DNA of 64,000 bases from Montifringilla adamsi (taxonomy: Eukaryota; Chordata; Aves; Passeriformes; Passeridae): assembly GCA_017590115.1 (NCBI GenBank), contig JAGGNK010011114.1:124001-188000 (forward strand), in the 5' to 3' direction. Under the pieces are notes generated by a model, which made no database searches, was not told the origin of the DNA, and saw only the letters and a program-made list of their open reading frames with translations. Below are positions 34,701-46,700 of the stretch, piece after piece; the stretch's first letter is position 1, and each line of letters begins with the position of its first letter. The translations under genes were made by a program, and so were the position numbers.

Positions 34701-37700
34701 GCAGTCTCCTGCTGCTGTTCCCGTGCTGCTGGGGAAGGTCTGGCAGTCTCCTGCTGCTGTTCCCGTGCTGCTGGGGAAGGTCTGGCAGTCTCCTGCTGCT
34801 CCCCAGGGGCTGTTCCCAGCCAGGTGGGGGCTCATGGGTGGGCTCAGGGCGCTGAGCACGCTCTGGCTGTCCCCCTGCAGCATGCTGGACAAGGTGCTGC
34901 TGTTCCCTCTTTGGAAGCAGCCCACATCCATGGAGTGCTGATCCTCTGCCCTGGCGTCCAGGGGCTGCAGCTCAGCCCCCTGCCCTGTTTCGGAGATCAC
35001 GCTGGACCAGGGGCTCGTCCTGTCTGTCATGGTTGTTATTTCATTTAGAGTCCGTGGCTCTATAACATCTTCTTCATATTCCTCTTCACTGTGTGGCTGG
35101 ATGGCAAAAGCCCCTTCCTTTTCCTGGACATCACCCTCTGGATGCTCATCTTCAGGGACAATGGGGCCTAGGAGCTGGTGCAACAAGTGTCTCCCAAACA
35201 CGGGTGTGCCGGCACGGCGCGGCGGCTGCGTGCCACTGGGAATGCTGGCATCTCCAGCTGGCACAGCTGGCATCTCCAGCTGGCCTCCAGGAGCTTCGCT
35301 GCCTCCTTCCTGCTTCCAGCTGGGTACCTCCAAAGCACCCAGCTTCCTGCTGCTCTCCTGATGCGCGTCAGAAGCTTCCTTGCTATTTTTAGTTATAGTC
35401 TGCAAGTCTGGTTAACAAAAAACAGCATCAGTAAATGGAGCAACAATTCAGCTTAAGTCTGATTTATGTGGGTTTTTGGCAGAAAGTTCTAGATGCAAGG
35501 ATGGTTGGGAGCTAAACATGCACAGCTTTGCAAACACTGCTGATGTGAGCATGTTCTGCTCTGCTTCCCACTGACAAGGGCAGGGGAACAGAAATGCTCA
35601 GGAAAAACAGAAGCATTGAGGATGAAATTAATGGGAAATTTTACAAATTCTTTAAAAAGCCACAATCACTTATTTTTGCTTCCCAGTGAGCAGATCCTAT
35701 TCACTGCTTGCATCCTCTGAGAATTGAGGTTGCCAGTATTAGGTCAAGTGGCCAACTGTTTTGAGGCAAGTCCTGCTCCAAGGGAATGGTGGGGGACATT
35801 TGGAAAGGGAGGAGGAAGAGTCTGGAACAGATTGTAGAGGAGGGCATGTAAAAAAGCAGTGAAAACAATTGCTAAGGATGAGAAAGGAAACAGAAAGAGC
35901 AAAACCTTGGAGAATAAAGAGCAGGAAAAAAGAAGATCAAAGTGGCAGAAGAATGGCAAATTCTGGCATAACAGGGATGTGCCCTTCATCTCTTGGAAAT
36001 GCTGCTTCCCTGTAGGAAGCCATGGGCAGAAAAAGCATGGAATACCTTTCCAACTGGCAGCAACTGCAGCTCTGGGCTCCAGTTTATTGTCTGCTCTTGT
36101 AAGTTATTTTAAAAGCACCAGCAGGGATTTGATTTCCTTGTCACTTCGCTACTCACAGCAACAACTCACCATTGATTAGGCTGCTGACCTGCGACACCAA
36201 CTGACTAGATTTTTCCAAAAGATGGCAGCCTTTGGGATCCACTTCTCTGCTTGTGGAGCCCTGATGGTGACTCTCCCACAACTCATGGCCTGGTTTGGAC
36301 GTGCTGAAGTCGGGAAAAGACCTGGTCAGCTTCTCACTGAAGTATCTCTGAACCTCATCCAGCTCGCTCAAGTTCTTTCTGCAATCAGTGGTAAAAAATT
36401 TGGTAGGAGAGGGAAAATAAGCCTGTGGCAGTTGGGTTTAAGCTGGATCATTCTAGCCAACAACAGGCAAATATGCAAATAAAAGATTAAAGGTTTTTAT
36501 TGAAAAGCAGATCAATAGGCAAGTGTTGAGGTTGCTCTAAGCAAGAGGATAACAATCCAGAACAAATCCTGACTTGGCTATGAAACTTGGGTTGGAAGCT
36601 AAAAAAGAGCTAGTTCTAAACTTACTTAATCAAAGGAGTTGGATTTGAGATGACCTTCCAATAAAAGTCAAAAAGACAAGGATATTATGTGACTTACATC
36701 TGAGCTTGATAAAAAGGATTTCTATGTGTTTAAGATCGAGGGATTTTAAGATACTTTGCTTTGAGGTAGGGATGAAGCACCTCAGGAAGTCTCTTTCATT
36801 CCTTCATTCCTACAGATAATAAATACTATTCTTCTAAATTTATACCTCATTTAAACCTAGAATCTAGTCAAGAGAACACTGCTTCTAGCAAGAAGAAAAA
36901 CATCCTGATGGGAAGCATACGCTGCTCTGTGCACCCCAAAAATGCTCACAGGCTCATCCTTGCACCTGTGGAAGGCAGCTGAAGGGACTGCTGGCTCCAC
37001 AGCGCCTGTTCTGTGACAGCAGCACCGGGGTGGACAAACCCAACCATTCCCTCCCGACTGGGACACACTGCTGCCGCTGCTCCCCTGGGAGCTTCCAGCC
37101 TGGCCTCAACCCGCCGTGAACGACACCGGAATCTCTTTGTGGGTTATCCCACCCTTTCACTCCCATCTCCTCAGAACTGCATCCCTCGCTCCCAGGCTCC
37201 CCCAGCAGGGATCCCTCGCTCCCAGGCTCCCCCAGCAGGGATCCCTCGCTCCCATCTCCCCAGCAGGGATCCCTCGCTCCCATCTCCCCAGCAGGGATCC
37301 CTCGCTCCCAGGCTCCCCCAGCAGGGATCCCTCGCTCCCATCTCCCCAGCAGGGACCCCTCGCTCCCAGGTGTCCCCAGCAGGGATCCCTCGCTCCCAGG
37401 CTCCCCCAGCCCTGCGGTACCTGAGCGCGGTGAGGAGCGCGGCGCGCGAGGCCGGCGCAGCCGCGTCCCGCCGGGCACGGTGCGCGTTCCCGTTCCCGCC
37501 CGCCTGCTGCAGCGACTCGTGGAACCGGCGCACGTTCTGCACGTGCTCCTCGTGCCGGGGCGTCTGTGTGCCAGGGGGGCCAATCCTGCTGAAAACAGGC
37601 CTCTGTTTAACAGCAAAAACCAGACTGGAACCGCTCACTGTGCAGAGCCTGCCACCTAAGAACAGCCCATGTCCTGAAATCCACTAAAGAGCCGCCAACG

Positions 37701-40700
37701 GGTGAAGCGAGTTCTTCCAAATGTGCACAGGAATGTCATTTACTGTCTCAGACTTATACCAAAGTCAGGTTAATAGTGGGGCTGGTAGGGAGCTCCCACG
37801 CCTGCTGGCAGCTCCCAGGGCAGCTGCTCAGATCCCAGAGTGGCGGCACACAGTCCCTCTAAACTTCAAAGACACATATGGGAAGAGGATCATCTCCGTA
37901 GGCTAAACAAACAGATAATAAACTAAGACACTCTCACTCATCTGAAGGGACAGAAAGCAGGAATTACTGCAGGATATCTGACAGTCCCCCTCCTGTAAGA
38001 GGCAATACTACAGCGTTTCACCAGCTGCCATTCACTGGTCATGGACAGAAATTAAGGCAAAATAAATGGGATGCATCAGGAATACTCTATTCTAATTTAA
38101 ACTTACTAAAAATAAAACCAAATACAGACACAACCCTCATTCTTATCAAGGTCTGGAGAAAGTACCTGCCAGCTTCAACAATGGCACCATTTAAATCCTT
38201 ATTTACTAGGTGGAAATGAAACAAATCAGGGAGTATCAATGACAAGGAAAGAACATCTGGGCTGTGCCAAAAGGAACCTGTCCCAGCACTGCTGCCTCCT
38301 GCACTTCTCTCTCACGGGGAAAGGGAATGGCCATTAATTTTTAAGCCCAAACACAGTGGACACACTGACAGGGTACTCCATTTTTCCAGTAGAGTCAACT
38401 GGCTTTAGAGAGGTATTTCTGAGACCTGAATATAACCAAAAAGGTTGTCAGCCTGTGGACTTACTGCTCTCGAGCAGGAACACTGACTTCCTTTGACAAG
38501 GAATGCAACATCTGCTTGGACAAGTTTGTAGAATTACTAGGACATGCTGGAAAGCTGACCTTCACCTAGGATGAAAAGGGAAAAGGAACACTGTACATCA
38601 GTCTTTCACAATAAGAAAATAAGATAAATTAAGGTATTATCCTGCTGATCTAACAAAACTTCAGGCTTTCTAAATAGCTTTAAATTTTCAAATGATTTCC
38701 CAGCACTCCCTCCATGCTATCAGAGAGTAAAGTGATGAAAAGTAGGATAAAGGCTGCATTATATGTCTGTAACACACCCAAGCATATCTGGGAAGTCTAG
38801 AGAATAAAGAAACCCCCCCCCAAAAAAGGCAAATATCCCAGAAAAATATTCCTGCCAAATTAGATATTTCCTAACCAATGAAAAGTTGAATCTACTGTAT
38901 GTTTCTGAGCACCAGCTGTCACCCAAAGCAGCAAACACAACTATGCCATGCTCCCAGACATCCAAATGCACAGAATACTCTCCTAAAAAAAATCCCCCAC
39001 ACCCATGAAACAACCACCGAGGGAAGCCACTGGGATGCTCATGACCTGGTTGAGGTGCTGTAACTAGCACTGGCCAGCAGCTACCATGGAAACCTGGAGC
39101 AGAATTTCTAGGGAATTAGGTGGTTTTGGTACATTTACGCAGACCGGTCCATGACAGTGCTGTGAATTTGCTCGGGAAGCCAGAGTGCTGATTATTAGCA
39201 ACCCAATTAAGTGTGAGAGGGGAGGACATGGAAGAACATACAGAGGAACTTTCCGGCTGGCTTCGGGCCCTGGCCTGCCTTTCTTCTTTGAGATGGTTTA
39301 TATTTTGGAGAGGGGACACGGCCACTTTAATCTGCCCTCGGCACTGCCCGCTGAAGTCTGCGATGTTGTACCACCCGCACACCAGCTGGAAGCCAGAGAG
39401 CAGAGGAGAGAGGTCCACGGATGCAAATCCTATCACTCGCTCCGACTCTGGGGAGGAAGGACACAAAACACACGCACACTGATATCAATCATTTCAGGAA
39501 TGCTAAAACACAGCCCTGGAAACATGGCTTGGAAGCTGACCCGAGGTGCAGAACAATCCTGTCCAACAGGGGGATCTTCTTTGGATGACCTGGGTTACGT
39601 TCAGCTAAAAACATCCCTGCAGAACAGTGAAAGCCCAGGGCAGGGAGAGGGACTGGCAGGAGAAGCACAGTGCTCTGCATACACAGGAAGTTTATTTTTG
39701 AAGCAAAAATCAGACAGCTGAACTTCAATGTGTAAAAAGAAAGATATAAAAGTATTTGGCTACAACTGGCTGGCCAAGCTTCAACCAACTGCAGCAACAA
39801 CAAACAGCACGTGAAGGAAGCAGTTAAGAATTTCTTTCAGCAGGAAAATCCAGCCTCTAAAGCACCATCAAAATAAAACCAGAGAGAATAAGGATGAACC
39901 AAATCCTGTAAGATGATTAATGGGAAAAGGAGGATGCCAAGGGCCAGGAAATCTGTGGGTATTTATCTCTGGTATTCTTCTTGTACAAGGCAAAAGAAGG
40001 CATTACAATTCTACTCTCCTATTCATTTGACAGAATTTATTTTCCTTGCATGAAATACAAGAAACCTAAGGAAGGGGATGCAGAAAACACACTCCTCTTA
40101 ATACTGTGCCACAAACTTTACCTGCTTTATGCCACACTTTGAAGACCAAGGTTTGCTGTGGATCCAGGAGAAGCTCTTTGGATAATCTGTTAGGAACAAA
40201 AACCATAACATTTTATGCAAAGCAGGAAAAAGCAGTAAAATGCTTCTAAGGTTTCAGTGCCATTTTATCTACCCATTTTATCTACAGTTTCTTTCTGTAC
40301 TGATGCGGGCAGGAACAAAACAAACCCCAAAATTACTGAGCCTCAAAGCACAACACATCACTACACAGTTCAGGCTTCTGCTTATTCAAGAAGTATTTCC
40401 CTCTCCTCACTCTTGCTGTACATTTAAAAGATAGGACAAAGGAATTGTGAAGTAACAGAAATACAGTTTATTTCATGACTCAGAAACACAGTGACAGTAA
40501 AGCACTGGGGTTATGGTTCAAAGCTGCAATGTTTGAAGTTCAGTGCTGGAGATAAAAATAAAAAAAAAAAAAAACCAAAAGGAAAAATGAAGTGTTAAAT
40601 GTAGAACAGTTTTTGAGCTCTTTGAAGGGATTCAGATCTTAGAAACACTGGAGGAGACACAAGACTGGATCACACAGGTTAATCCTGAATACTTCCATGT

Positions 40701-43700
40701 ATGGCTTGATCTGCTGAGGTTCCTTGAAGCAGCCAATTAATCTTTTTCAATTTAAGCTCAGATATCCAGGTCTGAGCTAAAAACCCCCCAGCCATAAGCC
40801 CTTTTCACACGTGCCTGGCTGTCAGACCCAGGGAGTGTCCGTGAATCCCATCTCTCACCTTGCCTGCTGCTGGAAGTCCCAGACTGGGGAGTCTGTATTC
40901 CCCACCACTGGAGTGCTTACTGGAGCATCTGCTCCAGCCACAGCAAACGACACACAGCTGCTGGGGGCTGCCACTTCCCGCTCTGTCAAGGGACTTCCTG
41001 AAATGACAGAGAATTACATACAGATTTTTTAATTAACAACAACAAAATCTAAAGGCAGTTCAGCAATTAAGACCACACAGCTGGCAAAGAAATCCACCAT
41101 CTAGAAAATATTCCTTTTCACTGGTGGAGCTGATAGCATGTTATGTTTACAGTGGAAGCAAATATTACATGAACCTTTCACAGGGCAGAAACTGGAATAT
41201 TCAAGAGAGAAACAGAAAAACCATTTGCCCAAGGCCATCTAAGAAGTCAGAAGTAAAACTAGGAATGCAACCCAGGTCCTGAGGACCCTATTCCAGTGCT
41301 TGAGCTACTCTCCATGCTGCAAGACAGAAATATTTAAATATTTCTGCAATACTCAAAAGAAACCTCCTTTATATCATCAAAAACTTGGCAATAACAAACA
41401 AAATTGCACCAGTTTTTCAAAGACTGTGAATTCCAGAAGATTCTAGAATTATTATAAAAATGCATCTGCAGGACTCAGATTCTTTTAGAATTACATACCC
41501 TTAAATCATGGCTTGCATTTGACTCTTAGCTGTGTTATCAGGGGAAGAAAAGCTGAGTACAGTGAGCCAGCTTTACAAATTTATTATGTGCTAATTTTCA
41601 GGAGTCCATGAGATAGGGGCATCTTGGGGTTTAGTTATTCAGTCAGTGCTTAACCTGGAGTTCAGCTATTCAGACAGTGCTTAATTTCAGAATTCAGCTG
41701 TCATCTCCAACAGGTAACATTAAATTGTTTATATTTTGTAGTTTATTAATGAAGATAGGTTGTATAGTGCAGCCTCCTGCTTTCCCTGTACTCACACAGT
41801 GACTGGGGCTGCAACACCACAAAGCCAAGTTAAAAATCAGTGCCTGCCATTCCCTCTGCTGGAGGAGGAACAGATCTCAGAAGAAAACAAAGAAACAGAA
41901 AACAAAGAAAGAAAAAAGAAAGGCAAGAAAGACAGAAAAGGAAGGGCGTGAGATGTTACCTTTTAAACTTAGATGCATTGCTCTTTCCACCAGGATATTG
42001 ACAGCCACTGTGCTTTCCAGGAACATCTCGTCTTCTTCCTGCGGTTTGCCGCTGGTGATCCCTGAGCCGACAACGTCCACCTGCTGCGAGTCAGAGGCCG
42101 GCGGGCTCGGAGCAGGGCTCTCCCCCGAGCCTTCGTGCTCCGTGCTGCTCTCCTGGGCGCGGGGCGCTCTGGGCAGGGCGCAGGGCGCGAGGCTGACGCG
42201 AGCGCGCAGCGCGGCTCCGGCCAGGTCCGCAGCGTTGCACCTGAACAACGGATACACGCCTGCAGGAGAGGGCACAGACAGCCAGGAACTGAGCCACGGG
42301 AAAAGCAGGAGCCTGGAGAGCAGCTGCTACAGCTCGCTACTGCGGAGATCTCGCAGGAGCCCAGCAGAACGAGTTTTGATTTTCAGTGTAATTTCTATGT
42401 GAGTTATCACCCAGAAGTACAAGCTTGGAAACATTAAAAACCACCACCAATCCCCCAAATTTGGTACACCTTCGTTTTCCCCCAGTAACTCAGATTAAAG
42501 CACATCAACTTCCTGAGAGCCCTGGGAACAGCGAATCAGCATAATTTTATATACATATACTGAGAACATAACATACACCCTGCATAAAAATTTGTTTTAA
42601 CTCTTGTTGTTCCTCCCTTTCCTGAGTGTATCTAAAAGAAGAGCCTATCAGTCCACAAATCTGGTAGCTGATGAGTACCATGTAGATGATAGAAGCCATA
42701 AACTAAAATAAAAGTTCCACCTCTGTGTGAGGAAGAACTGTCCACAGAGGGGACAGAGCCCTGGAACAGCTGCCCAGGAAGGGCCTGGAGTCTCCCTTTC
42801 TGGAGACATCCCAAACCCACGTGGATGTGTTCCCGTGTCACCTGCTGCAGGTGACCCTGCCTGGGCAGGGGCTGGGACTGGTTGATCTCCAGAGATCCAT
42901 TCCACCCCTGACCACCCTGGGATTCTGTGCAGGACAAAACAAAGCCATGAACATTTTGTTTAAAGTGACTGGAGAAGGAGGCACATTACAGTGCCCACAG
43001 GGAGGAATGAAATGTGACCCCGTGTTTCAGGGACTCACCACTAACACTCAGCGTTCTCCTGGATCTCTCTGCCAACGCTGCCAGGTCGACGTAGGCAGAT
43101 CCAACAAGACGATCTGTGTCAAGGGGTCTTTCCACCTCATTTTCCTTGCCACATGCCCACCACACCTGGATTTCTAACTTCTCCTCTCTGAAGAACCACA
43201 GCAGGCCCTGGCTCCTCCTGAGAGTCACCTTGCTGGGTTTCCTGAAGCTCACCGTGACATTCTCCGCGTCCTCGCTCACTTTTGGCCGCCTCGGCCGCGT
43301 GCAGGTGGCCTCCTGGTCGTACAGCTTGTACCTGAGGTAGCAGTAGGCGCCTCTGTGCAGGTGTGCCTGGCCCGTGAGCAGCACGCAGCGGAGCGGCAGC
43401 CACACCCGCGGCGCGGAGACGGTCACAGCCACCGGGCTGGCGCCGCGCTCCCAGTCCCCGCTGCCGTCCTCGCTGTCCTCCAGGTTCTCCTCGCTGCTCC
43501 ACCCCAGGAGCCTGGCAGCCTCCAAGACACGCTCCCTGTCACCCTGATGGGCAAAGGCAACGGAGAGCTCCAGCCCTCCCACAGCGGCCTGCACGGCGCT
43601 GGCGCAGCGCGGAGGCAGCGGGTCCTCGGACACGGTCACTGGGTACCAGCCTGAAATTCCTGCGGGAGGAAAGAGCCCGTCAGACTTGTCCCGGCTTTCC

Positions 43701-46700
43701 AAAAGCGTCAGTGAACAATGGACACCTCTCTGGTCATGGATCAAGGACCAGAACACCAAGAGTTTATTTCTCGTTTGGAATTTTATTAAATTATTTCTAA
43801 TCTGAAAGAGCAACAAGTTGCTGGCCTTCTAAAACCTCGGCAGCAGTTCTGATCCCAAAGGATTTTCACTTCATTAACAACACCCATTTTACAATGAAAC
43901 TCTATCCCTGGGATAACCAGTTATGAAATTATGTATTCTCATTTCTTTCCTACTCTCTTCTCATTAAAAACAACCTCAAACTTTTGGGCAGGAGAAAATG
44001 AGAACTTCGCTGAAATTAACGCAGAAATAAGCAAGGCAAATAATAAAAACATCATTATTACAAGGTATAATATTTCCAAACTAATACTAGATAGAGGAGA
44101 ACATTAGTGGAGGGGTATGTGAAGAATTTTTTGACAGAAATTTCACAGAATATTCTAAAGTGGAAGGGACCCAAAAGGAGCATTGAGATATTTCACACCC
44201 AGTTAAAAAAAAAAAAAAAAAAAGTTAATCCTACTACTTTCTAATTATCTAAGACTTTTGTTTCCAGCTTTGACATCTGAAAAACAGTCACTGGTCCTGC
44301 ACTAAACACTGCAACTCACGGACTTGACATTCTTTCTGGACTTTCTAGAAAATAAACAGCACTGAATAAAGTCCTAAGGATTTTAGGTGCTGGTTTTAGC
44401 TGGCAATTTCTTCACAGTAGCCCCAGAATATTCGTTCAGCCCCAGAATATTCATTCCTACACCCTGAAAACAGATTTTTCAAACAACAACCTTTGTGTGA
44501 CTTTCCTAATACAGGATTTTTACTGAACACATGGGGAACATCTGGAAGAACTTTGGTCTAAAAAACCCAGAAATTCCCCCCAAGATCAAAACAAGCCCCC
44601 AAAACAGGAATGGAAATAGTTTTAAGGAATTGCAATAGCATTTCCACAGAATGTCAGCAGCACAGCACTGCTGTGATACCTGATCTTCTTGTCAGCAGGT
44701 CTCTGGTTGGAATCGTGACTGTCCCAAGAAGATAATCTCTGGATGTTCTGTCAGCCAATTTGTCAGTGGCTGGAAAAGAAATAATTTTGTAAATACATCC
44801 AAATGGTACATAAGTGACTGACTGGAGGACAGCTGGTAAGAGGTGCTCGTCACCACTGGGAGCCTCAAAAACTCTTTGCACAGGGGGAACAGTCTCTCCC
44901 AAAGACCATTTAGAGAATTACATCTCTTAGCAACTGCAGAGTTCCCTGCACAGGGCTCTGAGCAACCTGACCTGCTGGAAGATGGCCTTGCTCATTGCAG
45001 GGGGTTTTTTCAAGTCCCAACCCAAACTACTCCATAATTCTATGAGTATTTTTTTTTCTGCACTAAAATTAAGGGGACTTCTGCACCAGTATTCAATCCT
45101 TGCAACCGCCCCTGTCCTTACCTGACCTGGTGCTCTGATGGTAGATGGAGAAAAAAATACTGCCAGACTGCAAGAGTTCCCCCAGAGAAGAGGCTTCTCC
45201 AGTGCTTTTCTGGGTGATGAGATGACAAAGGAACTCCAGGCGATGCCCAAACTCTGGGCAGAAGGAGCCGGGCACAGCCGGCGTGCTGCGCGCCTGCGCC
45301 GGGGGCAGGAAGGACGGGAGCGCGCACACGAAGGCGTTCACCCCCACCCCTGCACAGTGCTGCACAGAGGGGTTCTTCTGTGCCACAGCTCTGCATTCCA
45401 CGTGGGGAAAAAAAATGAAGGAAGAGAACGCAGATAATGCATCAGGAATCTAGGAAGCAACATGCTTAAAACAGAGGTGAAAAGATGGGACTAACAGCGA
45501 GCGTTCTAAGTCAAAATGCACGTGGGTTCTGGCTGCATAGCATTTTCATCTTCTCTTTCCATCTGAACATACGAGGGACCCGTATGAAAGGGTGAGAGGA
45601 GCTCACGAGGTCCATCACTGGTGGCTGTGCTCTTATCTGTGCTTGAGAAAGTACTCAGCACCTTTAAGGGTACACTGTACTGTACAACAACTTCCCTGAG
45701 AACCTGCTCCACAAAGAAGCCAAGGCCAAGCTAAATTATTTTTACAGACCAGAACTGACCAGCAAAAGGAGGTGAAATTAGTAAATGAAGTAATGTACAA
45801 GTAAACCAGATCCAGGTACTACTCAGGTCATACACCTGAAGGATAAGGGGTCTGAGGTCATTCCATTCCCTTGACTTCTCCAAGCACCATACAATAGTGA
45901 TCCTCACCTTTCAGGGTCTGCTTGAATTAGGATGGACCAGGGTCTCACAGCAACACTGAGAAAGGGTCAGACCATGGCTCTGGAATGACAGGAGCCATCC
46001 TGCTCTTGTGGAACTGACTCCCTCTATTCTAGCCCTTTCCTGATTCTTGCAAACCACACAGTCTGGAACAATTTCTAGCTGATACCACACACTGGCAGCA
46101 GAAGCCTTAAGGTGGAAAGCAACATGTTTCATTTCCTAGTCAGTTTATTGAGGTTTTCACAGTGAAATGCAAGAAAACAACATCAGCTAGCTTTTAAATA
46201 GCATCAGCCACACCAGGATCCACTGCCCAAATAGGTTTCATCTCATATCAGCCAATTTTTATATCAGTCTTTGGCATAAAAAATAAGTGGAAATGTAGGA
46301 AAACATGCCCTTCCAACCTGCATCTTTCTGCAGAACAAATGTTACCGCCCTGTACTGCAGCTTCAGGGACCAGAAGGTCCCTGATGGTTTTTATAAAGTT
46401 ATTTTCACTTTGGAGCAGGACCCACTTTGGATCTTGGTCTCTGCAGATGGAAAATTGGCCAGTAAGAATGTGATCTAATCTCATGCCTCAGTCTGCTGCC
46501 TACAGATAAGGCTGTTTTAAGTGAAAAGTGGTCCTTTCTGAATTAGGCTTTACCTGGCTGCTGCCTGCAAACCAGCTGCCCTGTGTATTTGTACAGAAAG
46601 TGAAACAGCTGGAGCAGTTATTCCAGCTGCTGTTCGCATGGATCGTTGGTACCTCACACTCACATCGAGCAAACCTGGATTAAATGAAAGAAAGGAACAA

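Noticed and set aside
39116..39241. Extension of the C2CD3 exon beyond 39242 to a donor at 39138
   Set aside because: That donor gives the wrong phase for the following exons. The GTATGT donor at 39241 joins in phase to exon 38465-38565, which in turn fits 37421-37585.
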